A stretch of DNA of 30,287 bases, taken from positions 1 through 30,287 of the IMG/VR virus record IMGVR_UViG_3300035180_004093; one strand, given 5' to 3'. The notes under the pieces are model-generated. The model was not told the origin of the DNA. It worked only from the letters and a program-made list of their open reading frames with translations, and ran no database searches. A program made the position numbers and the translations under genes. How positions within the stretch are numbered: the stretch's first letter is position 1; each line of letters begins with the position of its first letter. This stretch comes from a virus. Of this stretch, positions 13,813 through 22,294 are shown piece by piece.

Positions 13813-14814
13813 ATGAACAATCCATTCAACACCCCCGCGTTTTCGATGGCTGCACTCACCGCTGCCATCAACATCATCCCCAACCGCTACGGTCGCATGG
13901 AGGCCTTAAACCTCTTTCCGGCCAAGCCGGTTCGTACACGTCAGGTCATCGTGGAAGAGCAAAACGGCGTCCTGAATCTGCTGCCCACCATGCCTCCGGG
14001 CTCGCCCGGTACGGTCGGTACACGTGGCAAGCGCAAGGTGCGCTCCTTTGTGATTCCACACATTCCCCATGACGACGTGGTTTTGCCGGAAGAAGTCCAG
14101 GGTATCCGTGCCTTTGGCTCTGAGACCGAGATGGAGAGCGTGGCAGGCGTGATGGCGCGCCACCTGGAGACCATGCGCAACAAACACGCCATCACGTTGG
14201 AGCACCTGCGCATGGGCGCACTCAAAGGCGTGATCCTGGACGCCGATGGCTCTGTGATCTACGACCTTTACGACGAGTTCGGTATTGCGCCTGGCTCTGT
14301 GCCGTTCGAACTGGGAAATGCCAATACCAACGTCAAGTCCAAGTGTGCCGAGGTGCTGCGCTATCTGGAGGACAACCTCAAGGGTGAATTCATGACCGGC
14401 ATTCACGTCCTCTGTTCGCCCGAGTTCTTTGATGCGCTCACCGGGCACGCCAAAGTGGAGAAGGCGTACACCTATTGGCAGCAGGGTGCGGTGCTGATCA
14501 ACGACATGCGCGCGGGTTTCACCTTTGGGGGCATCACCTTCGAGGAATACCGTGGGCAGGCCACCGACATCAACGGCATATCCCGGCGCTTCATTGCCGC
14601 TGGTGAAGCCCATGCGTTTCCGTTGGGCACGGTGGACACCTTCAGCACCTACTTTGCACCGGCGGACTTCAACGAGACCGCCAACACGCTGGGTCAGGTG
14701 CTGTACGCCAAGCAGCAACCCCGCAAGTTCGAGCGTGGTACCGATCTGCACACGCAGGCCAACCCGCTGCCCATGTGCCACCGCCCCGGTGTGTTGGTCA
14801 AGCTCACCGCCTAG
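13813..14814 (+). CDS. Major capsid protein (gpE family)
   Basis: A 333-residue major head subunit (lambda gpE, 341). Family-like segments are the N-terminal FNTPAFSMAALTAAINIIPN, the loop RGKRKVRSFVIPHIPHDD, the LRMGALKGVILDADGSVI stretch and the ending LPMCHRPGVLVKL. It would adopt the HK97 fold and build the icosahedral shell around the nested scaffold. The frame is open from 13777, but ATG at 13813 gives the conserved-looking beginning; upstream residues are not protein-like. The ribosome site is weak, so coupling to gpD translation 36 bp upstream is likely. Confidence 0.95.
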   Translation: MNNPFNTPAFSMAALTAAINIIPNRYGRMEALNLFPAKPVRTRQVIVEEQNGVLNLLPTMPPGSPGTVGTRGKRKVRSFVIPHIPHDDVVLPEEVQGIRAFGSETEMESVAGVMARHLETMRNKHAITLEHLRMGALKGVILDADGSVIYDLYDEFGIAPGSVPFELGNANTNVKSKCAEVLRYLEDNLKGEFMTGIHVLCSPEFFDALTGHAKVEKAYTYWQQGAVLINDMRAGFTFGGITFEEYRGQATDINGISRRFIAAGEAHAFPLGTVDTFSTYFAPADFNETANTLGQVLYAKQQPRKFERGTDLHTQANPLPMCHRPGVLVKLTA

Positions 14815-14820
14815 AAAGTC

Positions 14821-15111
14821 TTGTCCGTGCTCAGCGTTGAGTTTCTCTACGCCGCTGCCGCCAACGCCGGACTTCTGAAAGCAGCCTCCATTGGGGGCAC
14901 GCAAGTCATGGTCGACTTCCGTGCCCCTGATGAGGATGTCCTCGGTGGCATGGGCGTAAGCCGGGACTACGCCATTCGCTATCCGCTGGCATGGCTACCA
15001 GCGCTTGCGACTGGCTCCACGCTGGACATTGGCGGCATCACCTACCGGGTCCGCGAGGTCCTGGCCATGGGTGATGGCAGCGAAATGCGCGCTCACCTAA
15101 CCCAACTCTGA
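14821..15111 (+). CDS. FII-like head-tail attachment protein
   Basis: A 96-residue protein resembling lambda gpFII (117 residues) in pattern: an N-terminal helix (VEFLYAAAANAGLL), then beta strands with VMVDFRAPDEDVLGG, a long insertion and TLDIGGITYRVREVLAMGDGSE. FII attaches to gpW at the head exit and makes the site for the tail. The start is TTG at 14821, six bases after the capsid stop; GTG at 14827 is a near alternative, and the first ATG (14908) would delete the N-terminal helix. No strong ribosome site is seen, suggesting re-initiation after the capsid gene. Confidence 0.68.
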   Translation: MSVLSVEFLYAAAANAGLLKAASIGGTQVMVDFRAPDEDVLGGMGVSRDYAIRYPLAWLPALATGSTLDIGGITYRVREVLAMGDGSEMRAHLTQL

Positions 15112-15135
15112 TGACACAACTCTAAGGATCCGACC

Positions 15136-15579
15136 ATGACCCAATCCGTGCGTGAGCAACTGATTCAGGCAGTTGCTCAGATTCTCGCGCCCGTTGCTGA
15201 ACTGCAGGGCGCGCAGGTCCTGCGCTCACCCACCAACGGCGTGACCCGTGAGCAGTCACCCGCCATCCTGATCTTTCCAGAAGCTGATGCAGTTTCCCCT
15301 CGAGTGAATGACCGTGTGGAGCGCCAACTGGTGCTGCGCGTGGTGGCTATTGCACGGGAGAAAGATGGCATTTCGCCGGAATCCATTGCCGACAAGTTGC
15401 TGGTCGCAGCCCACGCAGCCATGTTTGCCAATGGCAATTTGGGCGGTCTGTGTTTGGGGTTGAAGGAACTCGATTGCGAGTGGGATGTGGAGGATGCCGA
15501 CGCTTTTGCCACGGCCATTCCTGCGCGTTATCAGCTCACCTACCGGACCTTTGTCCACGACATCTCCATAACCGGATGA
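15136..15579 (+). CDS. Probable tail terminator (gpU-like)
   Basis: A 147-residue protein placed where lambda has Z and U. The pattern is an N-terminal helix (VREQLIQAVAQILAPVAEL), a strand with PAILIFPEADAV, a basic strand RQLVLRVVAIARE, a helix ESIADKLLVAAHAAMFAN and a last strand AIPARYQLTYRTF. That alpha/beta layout and the length (lambda gpU, 131) fit a tail terminator, which caps the finished tube and joins it to the head. Sequence identity to gpU is not evident by eye, so the call rests on order and fold pattern. AAGGAT 9 bp upstream supports the start. The stop overlaps the next start (ATGA). Confidence 0.62.
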   Translation: MTQSVREQLIQAVAQILAPVAELQGAQVLRSPTNGVTREQSPAILIFPEADAVSPRVNDRVERQLVLRVVAIAREKDGISPESIADKLLVAAHAAMFANGNLGGLCLGLKELDCEWDVEDADAFATAIPARYQLTYRTFVHDISITG

Positions 15580-15776
15580 AACCCATGAACAGCCTCACTT
15601 TATTGAAGCCACATACCCACGCGGGCATGGCTTTCGCCGCAGGCGATCGCCTTGAAGTCGATGCCGTCACTGCCGAATGGCTGGTGGCGCAGGGCGTTGC
15701 GCGCATCGACACCTCTGACATCTCCAAATTTCAGCCTTCTCAACCATCCAAACCTCTTAAGGATTCCAAGCCATGA
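15576..15776 (+). CDS. Small tail-module protein (66 aa)
   Basis: A 66-residue protein overlapping both neighbours by 4 bp through ATGA junctions, which argues that it is real and translationally coupled. The core LLKPHTHAGMAFAAGDRLEVD, followed by AVTAEWLVAQGVARID, looks like a small SH3-like or barrel domain found in phage tail regions. The C-terminal 18 residues are Ser/Pro/Lys-rich. ATG at 15585 is an alternative start. Its role is unknown; being between tail terminator and tail tube genes suggests a tail-assembly part. Confidence 0.7.
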   Translation: MKPMNSLTLLKPHTHAGMAFAAGDRLEVDAVTAEWLVAQGVARIDTSDISKFQPSQPSKPLKDSKP

Positions 15777-16525
15777 GTACATATGCATCATTTCAAGGCC
15801 GTGTCTATCTCGGCAAGCGCGATATCAACGGAGAACCTACTGAGGTCCGTTCGCCCGGCAACGTTGCCGAGCTGAAACTCTCCCTCAAAACCGACGTGCT
15901 GGAGCACTATGAAAGCCAGACGGGTCAGCGCACGCTCGATCACCGCATGGTCAAGCAGAAATCTGCCACCGTGAAGCTCACGATCGAGGAATTCACCAAA
16001 GAAAACCTATCGCTGGCGCTGTACGGCAACTTTGTCACTTCCACGCCCGGCACGGTGACTGCCGAGACCCTTGGTGGCGTAGCCCCGGTCATTGGCGATC
16101 GCTATTTCTTGGCGCACCCCAAGGTCTCCACGTTGGTCGTCACCGATTCTGCAGCGACTCCGGCGACCCTGACCTTGGGCACGAATTACACCGCTGAGAC
16201 GGACTTCGGCGCGATTCAGTTCCTGGATGTGACGGGTTTCACCGCCCCATTCAAGGCCAGCTATGGTTTTGGCGTGGCCACCGAGATCGGAATCTTCACG
16301 CAACCGTTGCCAGAGCGCTATTTGCGTCTGGAAGGTCTCAACACCGCGCAGGGCAATGCCAAGGTGCTGGTCGAGTTGTACCGGGTGGCCTTTGATCCCT
16401 TGAAGGAAATCTCCTTTATCTCGGATGACTACAACAAGTTCGAGATGGAAGGCTCCCTGTTGGCCGATTCCACCAAGCCGTTCGACGCGGTGCTGGGCCA
16501 ATTCGGCCGCATCGTTCAGTTGTAG
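15773..16525 (+). CDS. Major tail (tube) protein, gpV-like
   Basis: A 250-residue tube subunit, almost the length of lambda gpV (246). It starts with a strand typical of tail tube proteins (ASFQGRVYLGKRD) and shows VAELKLSLKTDVLEHYES, the KSATVKLTIEEFTKENLSLALYG segment and a final domain ending in FISDDYNKFEMEGSLLAD. These match the beta-sandwich/barrel plan of tube proteins, which stack as hexameric rings around the tape measure protein. It overlaps the 66-residue gene by 4 bp. Confidence 0.85.
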   Translation: MSTYASFQGRVYLGKRDINGEPTEVRSPGNVAELKLSLKTDVLEHYESQTGQRTLDHRMVKQKSATVKLTIEEFTKENLSLALYGNFVTSTPGTVTAETLGGVAPVIGDRYFLAHPKVSTLVVTDSAATPATLTLGTNYTAETDFGAIQFLDVTGFTAPFKASYGFGVATEIGIFTQPLPERYLRLEGLNTAQGNAKVLVELYRVAFDPLKEISFISDDYNKFEMEGSLLADSTKPFDAVLGQFGRIVQL

Positions 16526-16536
16526 AGGGGCAAACC

Positions 16537-16932
16537 ATGTCTGATTTGGAGCAACTCATCCCCCAAGCCACGGATCTGACCATTCATGGCGAGACACTGG
16601 CCATCAAACCGCTCAAGGTGGGCCAGATGCCCGCCTTTTTGCGCGCCATCACGCCGGTCATGAACCACTTGAACCGCAGTGAGATCGACTGGATAGCGCT
16701 CTTTGGCGAACGCGGGGACGACTTGCTCTCTGCGATTGCCATTGCGGTGGGCAAACCCCGAAGTTGGGTCGACGATCTGGCAGCGGACGAAGCCATTGTG
16801 CTGGCGGCTAAGGTGATCGAGGTGAATGCTGATTTTTTTACCCGCACGGTGATGCCCAAACTGGACGGGCTGTTCACCCAGGCCAAAAACATCAATCCGA
16901 CCACGCCTGGTTCGACGCAGCCCAACGCCTGA
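16537..16932 (+). CDS. Tail assembly chaperone, gpG-like
   Basis: A 131-residue protein in the position and size of lambda gpG (140). It opens with a beta segment (DLTIHGETLAIKPLKVGQMPAF), continues with helices (WIALFGERGDDLLSAIAIAVG; DEAIVLAAKVIEVNADFF) and ends in a Thr/Pro-rich tail. gpG-type proteins coat the tape measure during tail assembly and are not in the finished particle. The downstream -1 frame encodes a T-like extension, so a minor fraction is probably made as a longer G-T fusion. Confidence 0.85.
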   Translation: MSDLEQLIPQATDLTIHGETLAIKPLKVGQMPAFLRAITPVMNHLNRSEIDWIALFGERGDDLLSAIAIAVGKPRSWVDDLAADEAIVLAAKVIEVNADFFTRTVMPKLDGLFTQAKNINPTTPGSTQPNA

Positions 16933-17129
16933 TCAACCACGGCCACCGGTTTGCTGACATTCAGGACTACACCTTGGCACAGATGCGCGGATTTCTGGAC
17001 GCGTCCGTGCGTCTGGATGCCAGCATGGATACCCGGCTGCTGTCTCTGATTGCCGTTGGCAGCCGGGGTGACGCCAAAAACCTGGACCAGACCCTGGACC
17101 GGCTTACCGATCAAGCCCAGAGTCAGTAA
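16537..17129 (+). CDS. Tail assembly chaperone G-T fusion by -1 frameshift
   Basis: The -1 frame relative to the gpG-like gene is open from 16833 to TAA at 17127-17129. Its last part is protein-like and helical (AWFDAAQRLINHGHRF, ADIQDYTLAQMRGFLDASV, then a SLIAVGSRGDAKNLDQTL stretch) and has no start codon of its own with a ribosome site. It fills the otherwise gene-free 203 bp before the next gene. This is the arrangement of lambda G and GT. A slip at 16884-16890 would give about 197 residues. The T part binds tail tube subunits in lambda. Frameshifting itself is inferred. Confidence 0.8.
16833..16839 (+). other. Candidate slippery run TTTTTTT
   Basis: Seven T in codon phase GAT TTT TTT ACC, codons 99-102 of the gpG-like gene. 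A -1 step here re-pairs both phenylalanine tRNAs perfectly. The -1 frame is closed by TGA at 16830-16832 immediately before it, so this is the earliest possible site. Confidence 0.5.
16884..16890 (+). other. Candidate slippery site C AAA AAC
   Basis: In-phase AAA AAC preceded by C, codons 117-118 of the gpG-like gene and 14 codons before its stop, about where lambda slips. The heptamer is close to the strong A AAA AAC site but has C at the first position. Confidence 0.5.
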
Positions 17130-17135
17130 TCCTTC

Positions 17136-17780
17136 ATGAAAATTTCTATTCGCATTGACAGCGCAGCAGCACAAGCACAACTGCGCCGCTGGGGTGGCGA
17201 ATACCGGGACAAGGTCAAAAAGGCGGTGGCCCGGGCCATACGGAGTGAGGCCACAGAGATCAAACAGGAGGTGCGCGAGCAGGTTGCCTCTCAAATGGCG
17301 GTGGTCAAAAACGCCTTCCTCAAGGGCTTCAACGCCAAGGTGCTCGATCAGGATCCAAACCGCCTGCCCGCACTCTATGTGGGCTCGCGCATTCCTTGGT
17401 CCGGCATACATGAGCGCGGTGGCTCCATCAACGCCAGGATGCTGATCCCACTGCATGGCCGCGTAGGGCGCAAGAAGTTCAAGGCGCAGATTGCTGAGTT
17501 GATGCGTGGTGGCAATGCCTACTTTGTGAAGAACGCCAAGGGAAACATCGTGCTGATGGCGGAGAACATCAAGGAGCACGACCGACCCCTGGCTGGCTTC
17601 AAGCGCAGGTACCGCAAAGCCGATGGCGTCAAACGTCTCAAGCGTGGTGCCGACATTCCGATCGCGGTGCTGGTGCCCCGGGTCATGCTCAAGAAGCGGC
17701 TCGACATTGAAAGACTGGTGGCTGGCCGGATTCCCCGGTTGGCAGCCCAGATTGAAAGACAGATTCAAGCCCTGGACTGA
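17136..17780 (+). CDS. Tail completion-like protein (gpZ/DUF6441-like)
   Basis: A 214-residue basic protein between the tail chaperones and the tape measure. It has an N-terminal strand-helix (ISIRIDSAAAQAQLRRWGGEY), a helix rich in Lys and Glu (RSEATEIKQEVREQVASQM), and IPWSGIHERGGSI, a pattern often found in gpZ/gp10-type and DUF6441 tail proteins. The second half is strongly basic (FKRRYRKADGVKRLKRG). Lambda Z has 192 residues but lies before U, so the order differs. The ribosome site is weak. A role in tail completion is a guess from pattern and location. Confidence 0.5.
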   Translation: MKISIRIDSAAAQAQLRRWGGEYRDKVKKAVARAIRSEATEIKQEVREQVASQMAVVKNAFLKGFNAKVLDQDPNRLPALYVGSRIPWSGIHERGGSINARMLIPLHGRVGRKKFKAQIAELMRGGNAYFVKNAKGNIVLMAENIKEHDRPLAGFKRRYRKADGVKRLKRGADIPIAVLVPRVMLKKRLDIERLVAGRIPRLAAQIERQIQALD

Positions 17781-17816
17781 TTGATTGTCCGGGTCCCATT
17801 GAGGTTTTCCTGATTC

Positions 17817-20800
17817 ATGGCTACCAACCGCATTGCCGTTCTTGTCGCCCTCGAGGGCTCCGATGACGGGCTCAAGCGCGCCCTCAATTCCGCCCAGCAA
17901 AGTCTGGGTGATCTGTCAGCGAACGCCAAGACCGCAGGAGAAAAGGCTGCTGCTGGCCTGGCAGAAGTCAAAGCCGGGATGTCTGCCTTTGGCGATCAAA
18001 TCAACTCGGCCAAGACCCAGTTGCTGGCCTTCCTGACGATCAATTGGGCGGCAGGCAAGGTTCAGGAGATCGTGCAGATTGCGGACGCCTGGAACATGAT
18101 GGCTGCGCGGCTCAAACTTGCCACGATCGGCCAGACCGAGTTCACTACGGCGCAAAAGGAGCTATTCGACATTGCGCAGCGCATTGGGGTGCCGATCCAG
18201 GAGACCGCCACGCTGTACGGCAAATTGCAGCAGGCCGTACGCATGCTGGGTGGCGAGCAGAAGGACGCGCTCACCATCACCGAGAGCATTTCGCAGGCCC
18301 TGCGCATCTCCGGTGCGTCGGCCACAGAAGCCCAGTCCTCCTTGCTGCAGTTTGGCCAGGCTCTTGCCTCCGGCGTGTTGCGTGGCGAGGAATTCAACTC
18401 CGTTGTAGAAAACAGTCCCCGTCTGGCTCAGGCTCTGGCCGATGGCTTGAATGTGCCCATTGGCCGCCTGCGCAAACTCGCTGAAGAAGGACGCCTGACA
18501 GCCGATGTGGTGGTCAATGCGCTGCTGAGTCAAAAGGACAAGCTCGCAGCCGAGTACACCCAGTTGCCCCAAACCGTGAGCCAGGCCTTCCAGCGCCTGC
18601 AAAACGCGTTCGGTCAGTGGGTCAGTCAGGTGGATGCATCCGCTGGCATCACAAAAAAACTCGCCGACGCCTTGACATGGCTTGCCACCAATCTGGAGAA
18701 GGTCATGTCCTGGCTCAAGGTAATAGCCGAGGTGGGTCTGTCGGTCCTGATCTACCGGCTCATCCCAGCCCTGATTACCGCATGGCAGACAGCAGGTGCA
18801 GCGGCCATCACGGCGGCGACGGCGACCTCAGCAGCCTGGGCCACCGCCAATCTGTCAGTCACTGCGGCCGTACAAAGCATTGGTCTGCTCAAAACCGCCT
18901 TCTCTGTGCTCGGCGCCTTTGTGGTCGGCTGGGAAATCGGCACCTGGCTATCCGAGAAGTTCGAGATTGTTCGCAAAGCGGGCATTCTCATGGTTGAAAT
19001 TCTGGTCAAGGGAATCGAGCAGTTGCAATACCGCTGGGAAGCGTTTTCGGCCATCTTCTCCTCGGACACCATCGATGCAGCCACCAAGCGCCATGAGGCA
19101 CGTCTGGCAGAGATGAACCAGATCTTTGCTGCCATGTATGCCGACGCCACCAAAGGGTCTGATGCGGCCAAAGGTGCCATGACCACCGTGGCCAACACCG
19201 CCGAAGAAATTGCCAAGCGTCTCGAGGCTGTGCGTCAGGGCACTCAGGAAGCAGTCGGCCGTGGATTGGAAGCCGTGCACGCTGCAGTCGAAAAGCTCAA
19301 ATCTCGCTTGGGTGAGGTGGAACAAGCGGTGTCCAAGGCCAATGCGGTGGTGACGGACGCCACTGCCAAGATGGCCGAAGCCTATAAAGGGTTCACTGCC
19401 ATCGTCGAGGCCAATTTGCAGCGACAGGTCGATGCCGTCAAGGCCCGCTACCAGCAGGAGCAGTCGGCACTGGACTTGTCGAAGGCGTCAGAGGCCGACA
19501 AGCTCACCAAATCCACTCAACTGCTGCTGGAGTCGCTCACCCAGCAGACAACGCTGCGCCGCCAGGCTCTGGCTGACACCTTGAAGCTCATCGATGACGA
19601 GTCCAAGGCGCGCATTGCGGAGGCTGCTCGGCAAGGCCAGACGGAAGCCGAGCGCAGTGCCAATGTCACCCGGGTCGAAAACGAGATTCTGGCCACTAAA
19701 CGCCAGTCCATGGCGCAGGCTTCCGCTGAATACAAAGCCCACATCGATGCGCTCAATGCCGAGGCCAACCGGCATCTGGCAGAAATCCAGCGCATCGAGG
19801 AGGCCAAACGCCAGCTGACCCTGTCCACGGAGGACCGCATCCGCGAGATCCGTCGTCAGGGCATGACGGAATTTGAAGCCACGGAGGATCGCAAGCGCCA
19901 GGTCGTGGAGTTGCAGACCAAGGCGCGTGATGCACTGGCTGCAGGTGAGTTTGAACAGGCCCGCCAGTTCGCACAGAAAGCCATGGATCTGGCCGCACAG
20001 GTGGCCAGCACCCAGACATCGGAGGCCAAGAAGGCAGAAGAAGCACGCAAGCAGTCGGAGCAGGCTTTGTCGGAGGTGACAAAGCTGGAATCTCAGTCGC
20101 GCGAGGCCTATCGCAAGCAGGAATACGCCACAGCGCAGGACTTAATGCGCCAGGCTGATGCACTACGTGCTGAACTGGCCCAAAAGACCAAAGAATCGGA
20201 TGCGGCCGTCACCAAGGGCAAGGAAGGCGTTAATCAGGCCATTCAGAACATTCGGGAATCGGAAGACATCCTGAACAAGACGCTGGATGCGGAAAGTCAG
20301 GCTCACCAGAATGCGGCCAAATCAGCCTTGGCCGCACGCGATCAGATCAAGCAGACCCTCACTGAGACTGAGACCCAGATCGACCAGATCACGACCAAGC
20401 TCAAAGAGGGCCTGAAAGTCACGCTGGATGCGGACACCTCGCGCTTTGACAAGGCCATTGCTGATCTGGACAAAGCGCTCGCTGAAAAAGAGCGACTGCT
20501 GCCCATCAAGGCGGATCTGGAGCAGGCGCAAAAGAAACTGCAGGAATACGAGCAACTGCTCAAAGAGGGCAAAACCCTGCCAGTGGATGCCGATGTCAGT
20601 CAGGCCAAGGCGGCGCTGGACAAACTGACTGCTTATGCCAAGGAAAGTTCGCAGCTGGAATTGCGCATTTCCTCAGAAAAGGCCCAGGCGTCCATCACCA
20701 ATGTCGAAGGCATGATCCGCGCGTTGGATCGCATCAAGACCGAGTCCCAGCACCAGATCAACAGCAATGCGGACGCTGCAAAAGGCCAGGTGCTGAGCCT

Positions 20801-21848
20801 CAACGGCATGAACACCTCCAGCACCCACACCATCTACGTGACCAAGGTGGAAACCAATGCCACCGGTGGATTGGTCGGTAGTGGCGTGCCCCATTTCGCT
20901 GATGGTGGGCCAGTGGCATCTGCGTTCACGCGCATGACCGGTGGGGCGGTACCTGGTTCGGGTGACCAGGATACGGTTCCGCGCACACTGGATGCAGGTG
21001 CCTTTGTGCTTCGCAAAGCGGCGGTGCGCAAATACGGCGGTGCAGCGCTGTCCCGTCTTGCAAGTGGCGCTGCGAGCGCCGTGACGGGTGTTGCCAAATT
21101 TGCCACGGGCGGCCCGGTCAACTCTAGCGCCAACGCCGTCAAGCGCAACAAGGATGCTGTCGAAGCCCAGCAGATGGTTGAGTTGGGAATGCAGTCCATG
21201 CGCGAGTACACCAGCTGGATGCGCGGCCACTATGGCGCATCGCTGAGCATCGGGTTTGAGTGGGATACGCTGAAATCCTATGGCGAGCAGGCCTACCGGG
21301 ATCGTGGCGTCCTCGAATCTCTGGTGAGTCGCAAGCAACTGACTGCCAACGAACGCCAGAAACTCGATGCCATCAAACAGACCTGGCGGCAGGCCATGGC
21401 GCAGCCCCTCCTGTGGGGCAAAGATGTCGAGCGCGATCTCATGGACTACATGGAGCAGCACCAGGGTGAGTTTTACCGGGGTGGCGGCATTGCCAAGTCC
21501 GACAGTGTGCCCGCCATGCTGACCCCTGGTGAATACGTGGTGAATCGGGATGCTGTCAGCCGCTTTGGTTCTGGCTTCTTTGAATCCTTGAACAACCTCA
21601 CCGTTCCCGCCCAGGCACTGGCGCAGCGGGTCCAGGGCCAGATACAAGGCTTCGCGACCGGTGGACTGGTGGGCACGTCGCTCGCCAATACCGTGCAGCG
21701 TCCGATGGTGGAGAGCGCATCAGGCCCGGTGCGAACCGTGCGGGTGGAGTTGGCTGCCAACGGTCGGCAGGTCAGCGCACAGATTGATGAGCGTGACGAG
21801 GGGCGGCTTTTGCAACTGCTGCAAAGCGCACAAATGAGGGCAGCCTGA
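17817..21848 (+). CDS. Tape measure protein
   Basis: A 1343-residue tape measure protein, the longest gene here (lambda gpH, 853). Residues about 65-260 form the N-terminal tape-measure domain (ADAWNMMAARLKLA; LRISGASATEAQSSLLQFGQ; LASGVLRGEEFNSVVENSP; GRLRKLAEEG). Hydrophobic segments at about 300-325 and 358-379 could cross the host inner membrane during DNA entry. Residues about 440-1000 are long, charged and coiled-coil-like, rich in Ala, Lys, Glu and Gln. The C-terminal third has repeated Gly-rich units (HFADGGPV, KFATGGPV, GFATGGLV) and a twice-used AGAFVLRKAAVRKYGG / PGEYVVNRDAVSRFG unit. By the usual scale of about 0.15 nm per residue the tail would be near 200 nm. GAGG 12 bp upstream is a weak ribosome site. 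Confidence 0.95.
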   Translation: MATNRIAVLVALEGSDDGLKRALNSAQQSLGDLSANAKTAGEKAAAGLAEVKAGMSAFGDQINSAKTQLLAFLTINWAAGKVQEIVQIADAWNMMAARLKLATIGQTEFTTAQKELFDIAQRIGVPIQETATLYGKLQQAVRMLGGEQKDALTITESISQALRISGASATEAQSSLLQFGQALASGVLRGEEFNSVVENSPRLAQALADGLNVPIGRLRKLAEEGRLTADVVVNALLSQKDKLAAEYTQLPQTVSQAFQRLQNAFGQWVSQVDASAGITKKLADALTWLATNLEKVMSWLKVIAEVGLSVLIYRLIPALITAWQTAGAAAITAATATSAAWATANLSVTAAVQSIGLLKTAFSVLGAFVVGWEIGTWLSEKFEIVRKAGILMVEILVKGIEQLQYRWEAFSAIFSSDTIDAATKRHEARLAEMNQIFAAMYADATKGSDAAKGAMTTVANTAEEIAKRLEAVRQGTQEAVGRGLEAVHAAVEKLKSRLGEVEQAVSKANAVVTDATAKMAEAYKGFTAIVEANLQRQVDAVKARYQQEQSALDLSKASEADKLTKSTQLLLESLTQQTTLRRQALADTLKLIDDESKARIAEAARQGQTEAERSANVTRVENEILATKRQSMAQASAEYKAHIDALNAEANRHLAEIQRIEEAKRQLTLSTEDRIREIRRQGMTEFEATEDRKRQVVELQTKARDALAAGEFEQARQFAQKAMDLAAQVASTQTSEAKKAEEARKQSEQALSEVTKLESQSREAYRKQEYATAQDLMRQADALRAELAQKTKESDAAVTKGKEGVNQAIQNIRESEDILNKTLDAESQAHQNAAKSALAARDQIKQTLTETETQIDQITTKLKEGLKVTLDADTSRFDKAIADLDKALAEKERLLPIKADLEQAQKKLQEYEQLLKEGKTLPVDADVSQAKAALDKLTAYAKESSQLELRISSEKAQASITNVEGMIRALDRIKTESQHQINSNADAAKGQVLSLNGMNTSSTHTIYVTKVETNATGGLVGSGVPHFADGGPVASAFTRMTGGAVPGSGDQDTVPRTLDAGAFVLRKAAVRKYGGAALSRLASGAASAVTGVAKFATGGPVNSSANAVKRNKDAVEAQQMVELGMQSMREYTSWMRGHYGASLSIGFEWDTLKSYGEQAYRDRGVLESLVSRKQLTANERQKLDAIKQTWRQAMAQPLLWGKDVERDLMDYMEQHQGEFYRGGGIAKSDSVPAMLTPGEYVVNRDAVSRFGSGFFESLNNLTVPAQALAQRVQGQIQGFATGGLVGTSLANTVQRPMVESASGPVRTVRVELAANGRQVSAQIDERDEGRLLQLLQSAQMRAA

Positions 21849-21850
21849 TC

Positions 21851-22258
21851 ATGCTTCTGACCAATCTCACGGATGGCATCTCTCTGGCCCTTCCGGACGA
21901 CCTGCTGTGGAGCGATGAACATAGCTGGAGTCCTGCAGTGGCCTCGGTGTCGTACCTGATCACTGGGGCGCTGCTGGTGCAGTCCGCTGTGCGCCAAGGC
22001 GGAAGGCCCATCACCCTGGTGGGTGCGGCCGATATGGCTTGGGTGACGCGCGCCACGGTGGAGCAGTTGCGCGGCTGGGCCAGCATTCCCTTGGGTGCCA
22101 GCGACGGGCGATTTACTTTGACGTTCTCCGATGGGCGCGATTTCACGGTCGCCTTTCGACACGCCGAAGTGGCCATCGAGTCCGAGCCAGTGAAGGGCAT
22201 CCCGGCGCGGCTCGAGACGGACTTTTATCGCATCACCTTGCGGCTCATGCAGGTGTGA
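21851..22258 (+). CDS. Minor tail protein after the tape measure (135 aa)
   Basis: A 135-residue protein two bases after the tape measure stop, where phages usually encode distal tail proteins. It is beta-rich: ISLALPDDLLWSDE, then GRPITLVGAADMAWVTRATV, then GRFTLTFSDGRDFTVAFRH. No catalytic motif is apparent. Size and place are comparable to lambda gpM (109 residues), but sequence similarity cannot be claimed. It likely belongs to the tail tip and may connect tube to hub. Confidence 0.65.
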   Translation: MLLTNLTDGISLALPDDLLWSDEHSWSPAVASVSYLITGALLVQSAVRQGGRPITLVGAADMAWVTRATVEQLRGWASIPLGASDGRFTLTFSDGRDFTVAFRHAEVAIESEPVKGIPARLETDFYRITLRLMQV

Positions 22259-22294
22259 GTCGGCTTCTCATTTTTTGAATTTCTGGAGGTCTGA

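Noticed and set aside
13906-14904. 332-codon open frame opposite the major capsid gene
   Set aside because: Antisense to an unmistakable capsid protein, with no independent signals.
16584-17900. 438-codon open frame on the minus strand across the tail chaperone and gpZ-like genes
   Set aside because: It lies antisense to clearly protein-like genes in a GC-rich region, has no ribosome site and no family-like sequence; it is a shadow of codon bias.
20673-21647. 324-codon open frame opposite the tape measure gene
   Set aside because: Antisense shadow; sequence lacks motifs and start signals.
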